A DNA stretch of 34,639 nucleotides from an uncultured Prevotella sp. GTDB taxonomy: Bacteria; Bacteroidota; Bacteroidia; Bacteroidales; Bacteroidaceae. The stretch covers positions 1 through 34,639 of the forward strand of contig CAKPZC010000020.1 of the NCBI GenBank assembly GCA_934203355.1, given 5' to 3'. The notes below the pieces were generated by a model. It saw only the letters and a program-made list of their open reading frames with translations, was not told where the DNA came from and made no database searches. Below are positions 23,913-31,483 of this stretch, one piece after another; within the stretch, counting starts at the first letter, position 1; the number at the start of each line of letters is the position of its first letter. Position numbers and translations under genes: made by a program.

Positions 23913-24809
23913 ATGAAGGATATTTGCTGCATAGGCCACATTACAAAAGACAAGATTATAACGCCGCGCCAGACCGTATATATGGCAGGCGGCACATCGT
24001 TTTATTTCTCTTATGCCTTAAACCATTTGCCGAAGAACGTAAGTTTTCAACTCGTCACAAAGCTTGGCGAGACGGAGATGAAGTCGGTCGACGACATGCG
24101 CAATGCGGGCATTGATGTGCTTACCTATCCGAGCCGTCACACGGTGTATTTTGAGAACAAGTATGGCGAGAACCAGAACGACCGCACGCAGCGCGTGTTG
24201 GAACGTGCCGACCCGTTCACTGTCGACGAGATGCAAAGCGTTGACGCTGGGGTTTATCATCTTGGTTCGCTGCTTAGCGACGACTTCTCTATCGAGGTGG
24301 TGAAGTATCTTTCTACCAAGGGTCGCATCTCTATCGACGCGCAGGGCTACTTGCGCGAAGTGCGTGGCGAGAAGGTGTATCCCATTGATTGGACCGAAAA
24401 GCGCGAGATACTTGCCCATACCGACATTATTAAGGTCAACGAGCACGAGATGGAGGTAATCACCGGACTCACCGACCCGCGCGAGGCAGCGTTGAGGCTT
24501 GCCGAATGGGGAGTGAAAGAGGTGTGTGTGACACTCGGAAGCGAGGGCAGCATAATTCTTGCCGGCGGCAGATTCTATGACATTCCGGCTTATGAGCCAT
24601 GCGAGATTGTGGATGCCACTGGTTGTGGCGACACCTATTCAGCCGGCTATCTGTGGTGTCGTGCCCAGGGTATGAGCTTCGAGGAATCGGGACGTTTCGC
24701 CGCCGCTATGTGTACGCTTAAGCTGGAGCATAGCGGACCGTTTGACAGAAGTGCAGACGATGTGCGACAAGTGCTTGAGAGCGACAAGGAAGTGAAGAAT
24801 AACCATTGA
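23913..24809 (+). CDS. PfkB-family sugar or nucleoside kinase
   Basis: The 298-residue protein belongs to the ribokinase/PfkB family, which phosphorylates sugars, nucleosides or vitamins with ATP. The early YMAGGTSFYFSYAL has the family's Gly-Gly substrate-binding turn. VDATGCGDTYSAGYL is the second PfkB signature with the catalytic Asp, although Cys replaces Ala of the usual GAGD. VNEHEMEVITG matches the central signature region. The substrate cannot be told. It is a single plus-strand gene with a good promoter, ending convergently with the LRR gene. Its codons are GC-rich like those of gltB, in contrast to the AT-rich pair that follows. Confidence 0.88.
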   Translation: MKDICCIGHITKDKIITPRQTVYMAGGTSFYFSYALNHLPKNVSFQLVTKLGETEMKSVDDMRNAGIDVLTYPSRHTVYFENKYGENQNDRTQRVLERADPFTVDEMQSVDAGVYHLGSLLSDDFSIEVVKYLSTKGRISIDAQGYLREVRGEKVYPIDWTEKREILAHTDIIKVNEHEMEVITGLTDPREAALRLAEWGVKEVCVTLGSEGSIILAGGRFYDIPAYEPCEIVDATGCGDTYSAGYLWCRAQGMSFEESGRFAAAMCTLKLEHSGPFDRSADDVRQVLESDKEVKNNH

Positions 24810-24851
24810 TAAGACTCTGATTTTTTATAGAATGGTTTTTTAAGTTTCTTC

Positions 24852-24933
24852 AAGTAGACAAGGAGATACGATTTTTCTTGAAAATCGTTGTTTGCAAGGC
24901 TTAAAGCAGCAAGGCAAATCTCCTTGTTTACTT
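24852..24933. terminator. large branched inverted repeat between convergent genes
   Basis: AAGTAGACAAGGAGAT (24852-24867) pairs with ATCTCCTTGTTTACTT (24918-24933), 16 positions with one mismatch (G-U in one RNA). Inside it, ACGATTTT-TCTTG-AAAATCGT (24868-24888) forms a second perfect stem, and a weaker TTGC/GCAA stem follows. The result is a three-way junction shape. It sits between convergent genes with T runs at 24822-24841, so it may end transcription from both sides. Confidence 0.6.
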
Positions 24934-24946
24934 AAATTAAGTAGTG

Positions 24947-26413
24947 TCAACGAGGACATATTATCTTCTTTCCATTCTTAATGTATACCTGTCCCTTTTG
25001 CGGATTTATCACTTTTCTGCCGTTTAAATCATAAACACAATTCTTGGAATCATAGTGCTCAGTAGTGACATTATGTATTGCTGTAGGGAAATCATCTGTC
25101 TCTATAAAATTAGTGAAATAATCCCATCCCCAAGTCTTGCGGTATTTTTCAGCAGTACCGACTGGAACATATACTGGAATATCATTTGGAGTATCAGAAT
25201 TGTATCTTCCAAATGGAGTTTTCCCAGAATTAAGGGGGCTTTCCACGCATACCGGAGGTTCTGTAGCCATGCAATAAATGCGCTTTAAACACGATACATA
25301 GGAAAAACTCTCTTGACCTAACGATTTCAATGTTGCAGGAAATACTATCTGTTCCAACGAGTCACAATAACAAAAGGCTTCTCTTTCTATCGTTTCAAGT
25401 CCATTTGGCAAATTTATTTTTCTTAATGATTTGCAACTGCTGAATGCTGTATGACCAATACTTTTCACAGTAGATGGAATATTAACCTCTTGCAAATCCC
25501 AACAACTATTAGCAAAACAACTGGGGATTCTTACCAATCCTTCTGGCAAACGTATCTTTTTCAGAGGATAGTTCTGTTGAAAATTATTGGTACCTGCTAT
25601 CGTTTGGCAAGAATTTGGAATCCAAACTTCCTTCAGACGACAAGCATAAAAAGCAGCATCACCAATTTTCTCCAATCCTTCTGGCAAATTGATTGACGAA
25701 ATTTTTGAGCAGAAAAAAGCACCATCACCTATTTCCTTAATGGTAGAAGGCAATACGACTTCACCTGTCAAGCTACGACAGTTTTGGAAAACCAAATTTC
25801 CAAACCTTTCAAAACCTTCTGAAAACACCAACGGGTCAGTCTTGAGATTTACACAATCCGAAAATGCATAAGTTCCCAAATACTGTAAGGATGACGGTAT
25901 ATTTACCTCTTCAAGATTGATGCAGTAAGAGAAAGCCATATCTTCAATTCGCTTAACTCCATCCGGCAGTATGATTCTTCTTAGATGTATGGTGTTAATA
26001 AATTCCCAACTGGGGTCTAACTGTTCACTTTGATGCCAAAAGGCATCCTCTGGAATAATGCCATTTTCTATTTCGGCATTTTCAAGATTTATGACAGAAA
26101 GCCTTCCGTTGAAAGAAGCATCCCAAAGCGTGTGAATATCAGCATCATCCACAGTTCCTCTTACCACCAAAGAGTCTACATTATAAATATTGTCACCCAA
26201 GACTTTTGCTAAATCTCCTGCACTAGACGTAATATCTATACTCAGAAAATCATGCTCGTCTTCTGTGGTTTTGGGAGCGTTTATTGAATAGCTGTAAGTA
26301 GGGCGATTGAATATGGCAGTCCGTAGTTTACTGACAAAAGTCGTATCAATTTTCTGACCATACACCGAAGTTGTGAAAAATGCAAGAAATAATAAAAAAC
26401 GCGATATTTTCAT
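24947..26413 (-). CDS. secreted BspA-like leucine-rich repeat protein
   Basis: The 488-residue protein begins with a signal peptide (MKISRFLLFLAFFTTSVYGQ). Residues of about 135-375 hold some nine LRR_5 (BspA/Treponema type) units of about 23 residues, seen as LEEVNIPSSLQYLGTYAFSD, INLPEGLEKIGDAAFYAC and INLPNGLETIEREAFCYCDS. The end (VYDLNGRKV ... GQVYIKNGKKI) is a short C-terminal motif frequent on secreted Prevotella and Bacteroides proteins. Such proteins are surface exposed and can bind host matrix or other bacteria. It follows the protease gene by 55 bases, with a perfect hairpin in between, and is probably co-transcribed at a reduced level. The AT-rich codon use is shared with the protease. 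Confidence 0.88.
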   Translation of the reverse strand: MKISRFLLFLAFFTTSVYGQKIDTTFVSKLRTAIFNRPTYSYSINAPKTTEDEHDFLSIDITSSAGDLAKVLGDNIYNVDSLVVRGTVDDADIHTLWDASFNGRLSVINLENAEIENGIIPEDAFWHQSEQLDPSWEFINTIHLRRIILPDGVKRIEDMAFSYCINLEEVNIPSSLQYLGTYAFSDCVNLKTDPLVFSEGFERFGNLVFQNCRSLTGEVVLPSTIKEIGDGAFFCSKISSINLPEGLEKIGDAAFYACRLKEVWIPNSCQTIAGTNNFQQNYPLKKIRLPEGLVRIPSCFANSCWDLQEVNIPSTVKSIGHTAFSSCKSLRKINLPNGLETIEREAFCYCDSLEQIVFPATLKSLGQESFSYVSCLKRIYCMATEPPVCVESPLNSGKTPFGRYNSDTPNDIPVYVPVGTAEKYRKTWGWDYFTNFIETDDFPTAIHNVTTEHYDSKNCVYDLNGRKVINPQKGQVYIKNGKKIICPR

Positions 26414-26431
26414 AACAGATAAAATTTTATG

Positions 26432-26463
26432 GTCACGTGTGATTGGTATAAATCACACGTGAC
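26432..26463 (-). terminator. perfect 13-bp hairpin between the protease and LRR genes
   Basis: GTCACGTGTGATT (26432-26444) pairs without mismatch with AATCACACGTGAC (26451-26463) around GGTATA. It begins six bases past the protease stop. In the minus direction the following bases are CCATAAAATTTT, so the T run is delayed; partial termination or a processing/stability signal is more likely than full termination. Confidence 0.6.
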
Positions 26464-26468
26464 AATTA

Positions 26469-29135
26469 TTATTCTATTCTAACTTTTTGTTGGTCAACTA
26501 CTACTGAGTTCACAACATAACGAACTAAATATACTCCTTTGGATAAATCTAATCCATTAAAGGCTACCATATTTGCCCCTACGGGGATTTGCCGTATAAC
26601 TTTTGTTATTCCATCTGTGATGGTTTTCACAACAATTACTGCATTATTTGGAGCTGTTTCTTTCAACTTAACTTCAATGTTGCCATTTGCGGTTGACACC
26701 GTTTGTATTCCATATAAGTTTTCCAAAGATATACTCTGCGTTGAAATTTCCCCTTCCTTAGTCATAGCAATAACTGTATAGTCATTTCCGTTTATTGTTG
26801 GCGATACATTTATGACTTCATTATTTCCTATAGTCTCACCTTTGCCATCAATCCATTTAAGACAATTAAAATCTGATGAATTATCTACTTTGAGTTGCAA
26901 CAATCCATCTTTAATTGGAGTAGGAGTTATGATAGGTGCATTCATTGGTTTAAGTGTAACCCCAGGAGTTTCAACAATAAAAGTTTCTCCTCCTACAATA
27001 TTTCCATTCTCGTCCTTTTGAACTAAGTCGAAAGTGTATATAGAGCTATTATATGTATATTTGTTAAAATCAAATTTTAACTGTATCACATCAAATTCAT
27101 TCGCTTTAAGTGACACATTTTGTATTTTACTTTGTGGCGATACAAATTTTACGGAGCGAGGACTTGTCGTATTTGAAATAGTTGATACCAATTCTATATC
27201 TTGTGATTTAAAACCACCACGTTCCCAAGCATCATAGATTTTAGGACTCATAATCATTTCGACTTTTCCTTTTGTATATAATTTTGCATCATCATCTGTC
27301 TGTGGTATGAGTTCAAGTGTGTACGCCTTATCAGAAGAGGATACATTCCGCACATAAACATAAAATGCTTTTTCTATATCTTTCTTACAAATAAGAGTAA
27401 CATTTTTTTGTGCTTGCTTATTACTACCTAGCACATCAAAATATGTACGTCCTTCAACGTATCCATCATCAAATGGTTTATCCATTATTTTTGCCAACAA
27501 ACAGAAATGGAAATTGCCTTCTGGATAGTCTGCTAACATATTAGGCAATGGCCAACGAACCTTTACATCCACAGAATCTCCAGGGTCTATCTCAGGAATG
27601 CCAGTAGGTTCCAAATAATAACCTGTTACATCTTGACCATTATATAATTCGCGTCCTTTCCATGTCTCCGTTCTAAGCCCAGTAGAAGCCTGTGCCCAAT
27701 ACACAAGAATCCATTTGTTCTTTCCATTAAATTTTTCTTTACCCCTGTTGTGAACGCGCACATAGATATACGACATCTGGTGAGTAGAAGAATATTCTGG
27801 ATTTTGATGTTCATAAATACCATCATCTTGGTTGCGAACCCAAATTGACGGACTCTTCCAGAATTCAACTATAGTTAAATTTGGCTCCTTGCCAGTATCC
27901 TCTGGATTATCTTTAATATAAAGGTCTACAGATGGAGCAAGATTATTAAAAGCCAAATCTTCTCCTACAGAAATAGGAGTAGAATTATACATTGGATGCT
28001 CATCAGAAACTCTATCGTTAGTCTTTGCGTAATTAAAAGCTTCTTCCATGGTCACTCGATCATTGTTGTCCACATCGGATTTTACGGGCACATTTATATG
28101 GGTTGCCTCATTTACAGCACACGTCCATTGATAAACAAATTCATCATAAGGAATATCAGAACAAGCCCAAGACGATTCACTGCCTGTTGAAGCTGATGCT
28201 ACAACACAACCAACTTTTTTTAGATTGTCGTTAAATCCGCCAGAAAAACATTGACCAAGTACAACATTGACATTAACAAATTTTGAAGTAAATGGCTCTA
28301 GCATTGTAGCTAATTCATAATCATACAAACTTTCATAATTCCATAAACAGATATATGAATTTGTATTATAGTCATCTGTACCACCATGATCTATTACAAA
28401 GATGAATAAATGGTCATCCTTGTTTAGTTTATTAGCTAATATTCCTAAAGTATTCTTTATATTAGCTTTTGTTGCTGCAAGTTTTATCTCATCAAAACCA
28501 TCGTTGTCAAGGTCAAGTGGCTGCGATTTATAGCCTCCGAATATACTTCTCATGTCTGCTGCAGGATTATTTCCGTCAGACATAATAGGATAAATGTTTC
28601 CTTTTGGTATGCTGTACTTATTGACTAATGTTTGATATATAAATGAACAATCATTCCAATAACGCTCATAGTTTGAGTTTTTGTTCACACCACCACTCAG
28701 TATTATTGCGTAAGTTCTTTGTGCAGCTTCATTGCTTCCATTGGAAGAAGCGGCTTTTCTTACCTGTGGTTTTGAATTGGCATTACTACCATAACGATTC
28801 TTAACAAGTAGAGGGGCATAATCTTCTAGTGGAGGCATTTTCCTCAATACACTTCTTGGCCTAATAGTATTGATATCTGTTGTCGTAGCCTTAGGTATTG
28901 TCAAAACATAGCAATCGTGTTGCCAGCCTTTCATCGGTTCGGCATCTACAAAGATATTCCAAACAGCAGATGTGCTATTACTAAGAATGTAATAGTCAAC
29001 ATCTTCACCTACAAATTGTCTTTGTGCGATGACTAACGCATCTTTTTTTGAAATACTTTTAGTTGTCTGTGCTAATGAAATTGTTGAAAATAGGCAACTA
29101 AAAATAACATTTAGAAAAAGTAACACATGTTTCAT
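26469..29135 (-). CDS. secreted clan-CD (caspase/legumain-like) cysteine protease with type IX-like tail
   Basis: The 888-residue protein starts with a signal peptide (to about LAQ23). A short SpeB-propeptide-like region follows (KKDALVIAQRQF, residues 31-42). Residues of about 140-380 form a clan-CD peptidase: FIFVIDHGG with His250 and VVLGQCFSGGF with Cys296, each after a hydrophobic strand, as in C13/C14 families. Two calcium-loop-like motifs lie in it: DLDNDGFDE (208-216) and a full EF-hand-type loop DVDNNDRVTMEE (354-365). Then come two or three beta-sandwich regions (about 400-800), and an end GVYLVRYVVNSVVVDQQKVR typical of type IX secretion C-terminal domains. The likely role is surface or extracellular proteolysis; the substrate is unknown. 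The region is clearly AT-rich compared with gltB or cit. Confidence 0.82.
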   Translation of the reverse strand: MKHVLLFLNVIFSCLFSTISLAQTTKSISKKDALVIAQRQFVGEDVDYYILSNSTSAVWNIFVDAEPMKGWQHDCYVLTIPKATTTDINTIRPRSVLRKMPPLEDYAPLLVKNRYGSNANSKPQVRKAASSNGSNEAAQRTYAIILSGGVNKNSNYERYWNDCSFIYQTLVNKYSIPKGNIYPIMSDGNNPAADMRSIFGGYKSQPLDLDNDGFDEIKLAATKANIKNTLGILANKLNKDDHLFIFVIDHGGTDDYNTNSYICLWNYESLYDYELATMLEPFTSKFVNVNVVLGQCFSGGFNDNLKKVGCVVASASTGSESSWACSDIPYDEFVYQWTCAVNEATHINVPVKSDVDNNDRVTMEEAFNYAKTNDRVSDEHPMYNSTPISVGEDLAFNNLAPSVDLYIKDNPEDTGKEPNLTIVEFWKSPSIWVRNQDDGIYEHQNPEYSSTHQMSYIYVRVHNRGKEKFNGKNKWILVYWAQASTGLRTETWKGRELYNGQDVTGYYLEPTGIPEIDPGDSVDVKVRWPLPNMLADYPEGNFHFCLLAKIMDKPFDDGYVEGRTYFDVLGSNKQAQKNVTLICKKDIEKAFYVYVRNVSSSDKAYTLELIPQTDDDAKLYTKGKVEMIMSPKIYDAWERGGFKSQDIELVSTISNTTSPRSVKFVSPQSKIQNVSLKANEFDVIQLKFDFNKYTYNSSIYTFDLVQKDENGNIVGGETFIVETPGVTLKPMNAPIITPTPIKDGLLQLKVDNSSDFNCLKWIDGKGETIGNNEVINVSPTINGNDYTVIAMTKEGEISTQSISLENLYGIQTVSTANGNIEVKLKETAPNNAVIVVKTITDGITKVIRQIPVGANMVAFNGLDLSKGVYLVRYVVNSVVVDQQKVRIE

Positions 29136-29180
29136 ACTACTAAATGTTAAAAGTTAATACTATTATTAATGAACACTTTG

Positions 29181-29196
29181 AATCCATATATGGATT
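29181..29196. promoter_or_regulatory. perfect 16-bp palindrome in the protease leader
   Basis: AATCCATATATGGATT is a perfect palindrome without a loop, located just after the predicted transcription start and 45 bases before the protease ATG. This position suits a repressor site. Confidence 0.4.
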
Positions 29197-29204
29197 TCTG
29201 CTTA

Positions 29205-29236
29205 CAAATTTATATTAAATCAGCTAGTAAAAGAAA
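29205..29236 (-). promoter_or_regulatory. promoter of the protease-LRR pair
   Basis: In the minus direction TTTC (29233-29236), 20 bases, then TAAATTTG (29205-29212). The -33 element has one mismatch. Confidence 0.55.
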
Positions 29237-29522
29237 CAATAATATAAAAAAAATATTGCTATTAAACACATTTTAACTCATACAGCAAAAGTGTGCGCAA
29301 ACAACAATTAGAACATAATGTATATTTTTCATAAAGAAGCCCACCTAATTCCCCACAGGACTGGTATTCTTTATAAACAATTGAACTTTCGCAAGTTCAG
29401 AAGTTAATGGAATTAAAGAAGTTTTTCGCGGAGCTCAACAAAACTCCACTCCCTTTGGTCGTTCAAGCAGTTCTTGTGTAAGGCAAACGGCAAAGCCGAG
29501 CGAACAGACAATAGCTTTATTA
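29237..29522. other. gene-free gap upstream of the protease
   Basis: No gene is seen here. It holds a hairpin TGAACTT-TCGC-AAGTTCA (29382-29399) followed by GAAGTTAATGG, a phrase that also occurs in the 94-bp element next to it. The segment 29415-29520 is GC-richer with no open frame of note, and may be a degraded second copy or remnant. Confidence 0.35.
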
Positions 29523-29616
29523 CTTAAACAATAGGACATATGTCCATTAACTTCACGAGCAAAGCGAGTTACCTTCCTATACCTGCCAATAACTTCTTTC
29601 GCTTGCGAAACTTAAA
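29523..29616 (-). repeat. 94-bp dispersed element, copy B
   Basis: This is the reverse complement of copy A at 5843-5936, with the same length and both ends preserved (CTTAAACAAT on one side, CTTTCGCTTGCGAAACTTAAA on the other). The differences are mainly in the centre (about 15 positions). It lies four bases beyond the stop of the pseudouridine synthase gene. Confidence 0.85.
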
Positions 29617-29620
29617 TTCG

Positions 29621-31453
29621 CTAATATTTATTTCCCCATTCACTTGATGCTTCAATCCTCATTCTCTCGCCCGTAACGGGATGACGAAACTCCACCATTG
29701 CGGCATGGAGATACATGCGGGTCTTGCGGTTGCCATGCCCGTAGAGCGGATCGCCAAGAATAGGACAAGCCAAACCCATCTGATGGGCACAATGCACACG
29801 CAACTGATGGGTCCTGCCTGTAAGGGGATAGAGATAGATAAGGGTGCGACCTTCGGGCAACAACTGCTCCACACGGAAATCGGTAATGGCCTGTTTGCCA
29901 TTCTCTAAATCCACACGCTGACGTGGACGATCCATTATGTCGGCTATCAAGGGCAAGGAGATTCTGCCTTCACTGGTAGCAGGACGACCATCGAGGATTG
30001 CCTCATAACGCTTCTTCACCTCGCGAGAGGCAAACTGATGCTGAAGGGCTACATATACAGCTTCCGATTTGGCAAGAACAAGCAGTCCACTGGTGTCCAT
30101 GTCGAGACGGTGAACGGGCTTGAGGAATTTTGAATTTTGAGTTTTGAGTTTTGAATTATCGGCTTTGCCGATTTGGAATTGTTCAATGTTGAATTGTGAG
30201 TTTTGAGTTTTGAATGTTGAATTGTCGGCTTTGCCGATTTGGAATTGTTCAATGTTGAATTGTGAATTGTCGGCGAAGTATTCTTCGATGCTGAGGTTAC
30301 TATCTTCCGCTGTCTCCTTTTTCCCGGGAACCGACAGCATTCCGGCAGGCTTGTTCACCACCATTATATATTCATCCTCGAAAACCACGCTTGGCTTTTC
30401 CGTCATCTTTGACTGAGCCAAAGGATTTGGCTCCACGTCGAGTCCACGGAGCATGTGGGTGAGGATGGGCAGACACTTAGAGCGACAAGCCGGATAATAA
30501 TGCAAGTGATGGCGTATCTCTTGCTTGGGCGACTCACCCCACCAGAACTCAGCCATGCACACAGGCTCAAGCCCATGCTTATAGGCATATTGCAACAGCT
30601 TCGGTGCACAACAGTCGCCCGACCCTCCCGGCGGCATAGCATGAATGGTGTCGCTGAAAATGTCAATGAGGTCGCGCTCCTCACCGAGGGCATTAAGCAT
30701 CCTGTAGCAACCGAACAACCACTTCTGCAACTCATCACTCATATTGCGACGACGGTTGCGCAGGACAGCAATACGCTCCTCATGCTCCTTTATCGGTTGA
30801 CGCATACTGGCAAGCATGGCGTCGCATTGCTGTCTGAGCCTACGCTGTTCTGCCTTCAGAAATTGACTCTCGCCCACCATTGCCGCCTTCTCTTCTGCCG
30901 TCAAGGGTTCCCCACCCTGCTCAGCCTCACGCCGACGGCCATCGCGCCGAGCCTTAGCCTCAACAACCTTCAGACGCATCTGTTCCAGTCCTATCTCTAC
31001 GGTTTGTTTCGTATTTTCATAAAGCGCAAGATGAGTTTTATAGTCGTCCGATTCCACGAGGGTTTCTATCTCTTTGTTGATGGCAGAGATTTCTCGTTCT
31101 CTCACCTTGAAATGCCCGTTGGGCTGCTGTGCGTCGAACACCGGAGGCACAAAATAATCCCAGTCGTTGCGTCCGGCAAGCAATCCCGAGTAAGCAGCAA
31201 GGAAGCCCAACTGCCCGTTATGACAACTGGAGCCTTCACTTTCCACTTCTCTCTTATCACTTCCCCTTACCACAAGCACGCCGAACATCTTGCCCGGACT
31301 TTGCTCCCCCTTCCATACTCCCGACTCCTCTATATACTGCTGCACCAGCTTGGCAGCAGCCACACAAAGCGGATGCGGCTCATAACAGAAGGGATAAGTA
31401 AACTGCCGGGGCGGCTGTATTGAGACATCCAAAGGATGTAAAATTCTATTCAT
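29621..31453 (-). CDS. RluA-family pseudouridine synthase with long N-terminal part and repeat insertion
   Basis: The 610-residue protein isomerises uridine in RNA, probably rRNA or tRNA. The C-terminal third is the RluA catalytic domain: EDEYIMVVNKPAGMLSVPG, then HRLDMDTSGLLVLAK with the catalytic Asp, PLTGRTHQLRVH, and GDPLYG. The first 350 residues are a Bacteroidetes/proteobacterial extension: FTYPFCYEPHPLC at the start, a long coiled coil (about 125-245), and a cysteine-containing PPGGSGDCCAPKLLQYAYKHG. Between SIEEYFAD and FLKPVHRLD about 48 residues (394-442) are encoded by intergenic-type heptad repeats, giving two copies of FNIEQFQIGKADNS. The frame is kept. It lies 30 bases downstream of the AAA gene and may share its transcript. 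Confidence 0.88.
   Translation of the reverse strand: MNRILHPLDVSIQPPRQFTYPFCYEPHPLCVAAAKLVQQYIEESGVWKGEQSPGKMFGVLVVRGSDKREVESEGSSCHNGQLGFLAAYSGLLAGRNDWDYFVPPVFDAQQPNGHFKVREREISAINKEIETLVESDDYKTHLALYENTKQTVEIGLEQMRLKVVEAKARRDGRRREAEQGGEPLTAEEKAAMVGESQFLKAEQRRLRQQCDAMLASMRQPIKEHEERIAVLRNRRRNMSDELQKWLFGCYRMLNALGEERDLIDIFSDTIHAMPPGGSGDCCAPKLLQYAYKHGLEPVCMAEFWWGESPKQEIRHHLHYYPACRSKCLPILTHMLRGLDVEPNPLAQSKMTEKPSVVFEDEYIMVVNKPAGMLSVPGKKETAEDSNLSIEEYFADNSQFNIEQFQIGKADNSTFKTQNSQFNIEQFQIGKADNSKLKTQNSKFLKPVHRLDMDTSGLLVLAKSEAVYVALQHQFASREVKKRYEAILDGRPATSEGRISLPLIADIMDRPRQRVDLENGKQAITDFRVEQLLPEGRTLIYLYPLTGRTHQLRVHCAHQMGLACPILGDPLYGHGNRKTRMYLHAAMVEFRHPVTGERMRIEASSEWGNKY
30125..30272. repeat. heptad/hairpin repeat inserted in frame in the pseudouridine synthase gene
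   Basis: The segment has TTTTGAA/TTTTGAG heptamers and two 66-bp direct copies of a block with the triloop hairpin TCGGC-TTT-GCCGA (30159-30171 and 30225-30237) followed by TTTGGAATTGTTCAATGTTG. The same words fill the gaps at 7.2 and 18.6 kb. The insert length keeps the reading frame. Confidence 0.9.
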
Positions 31454-31483
31454 TTTATATTTAGCAACTGTTCAAAACATTTA

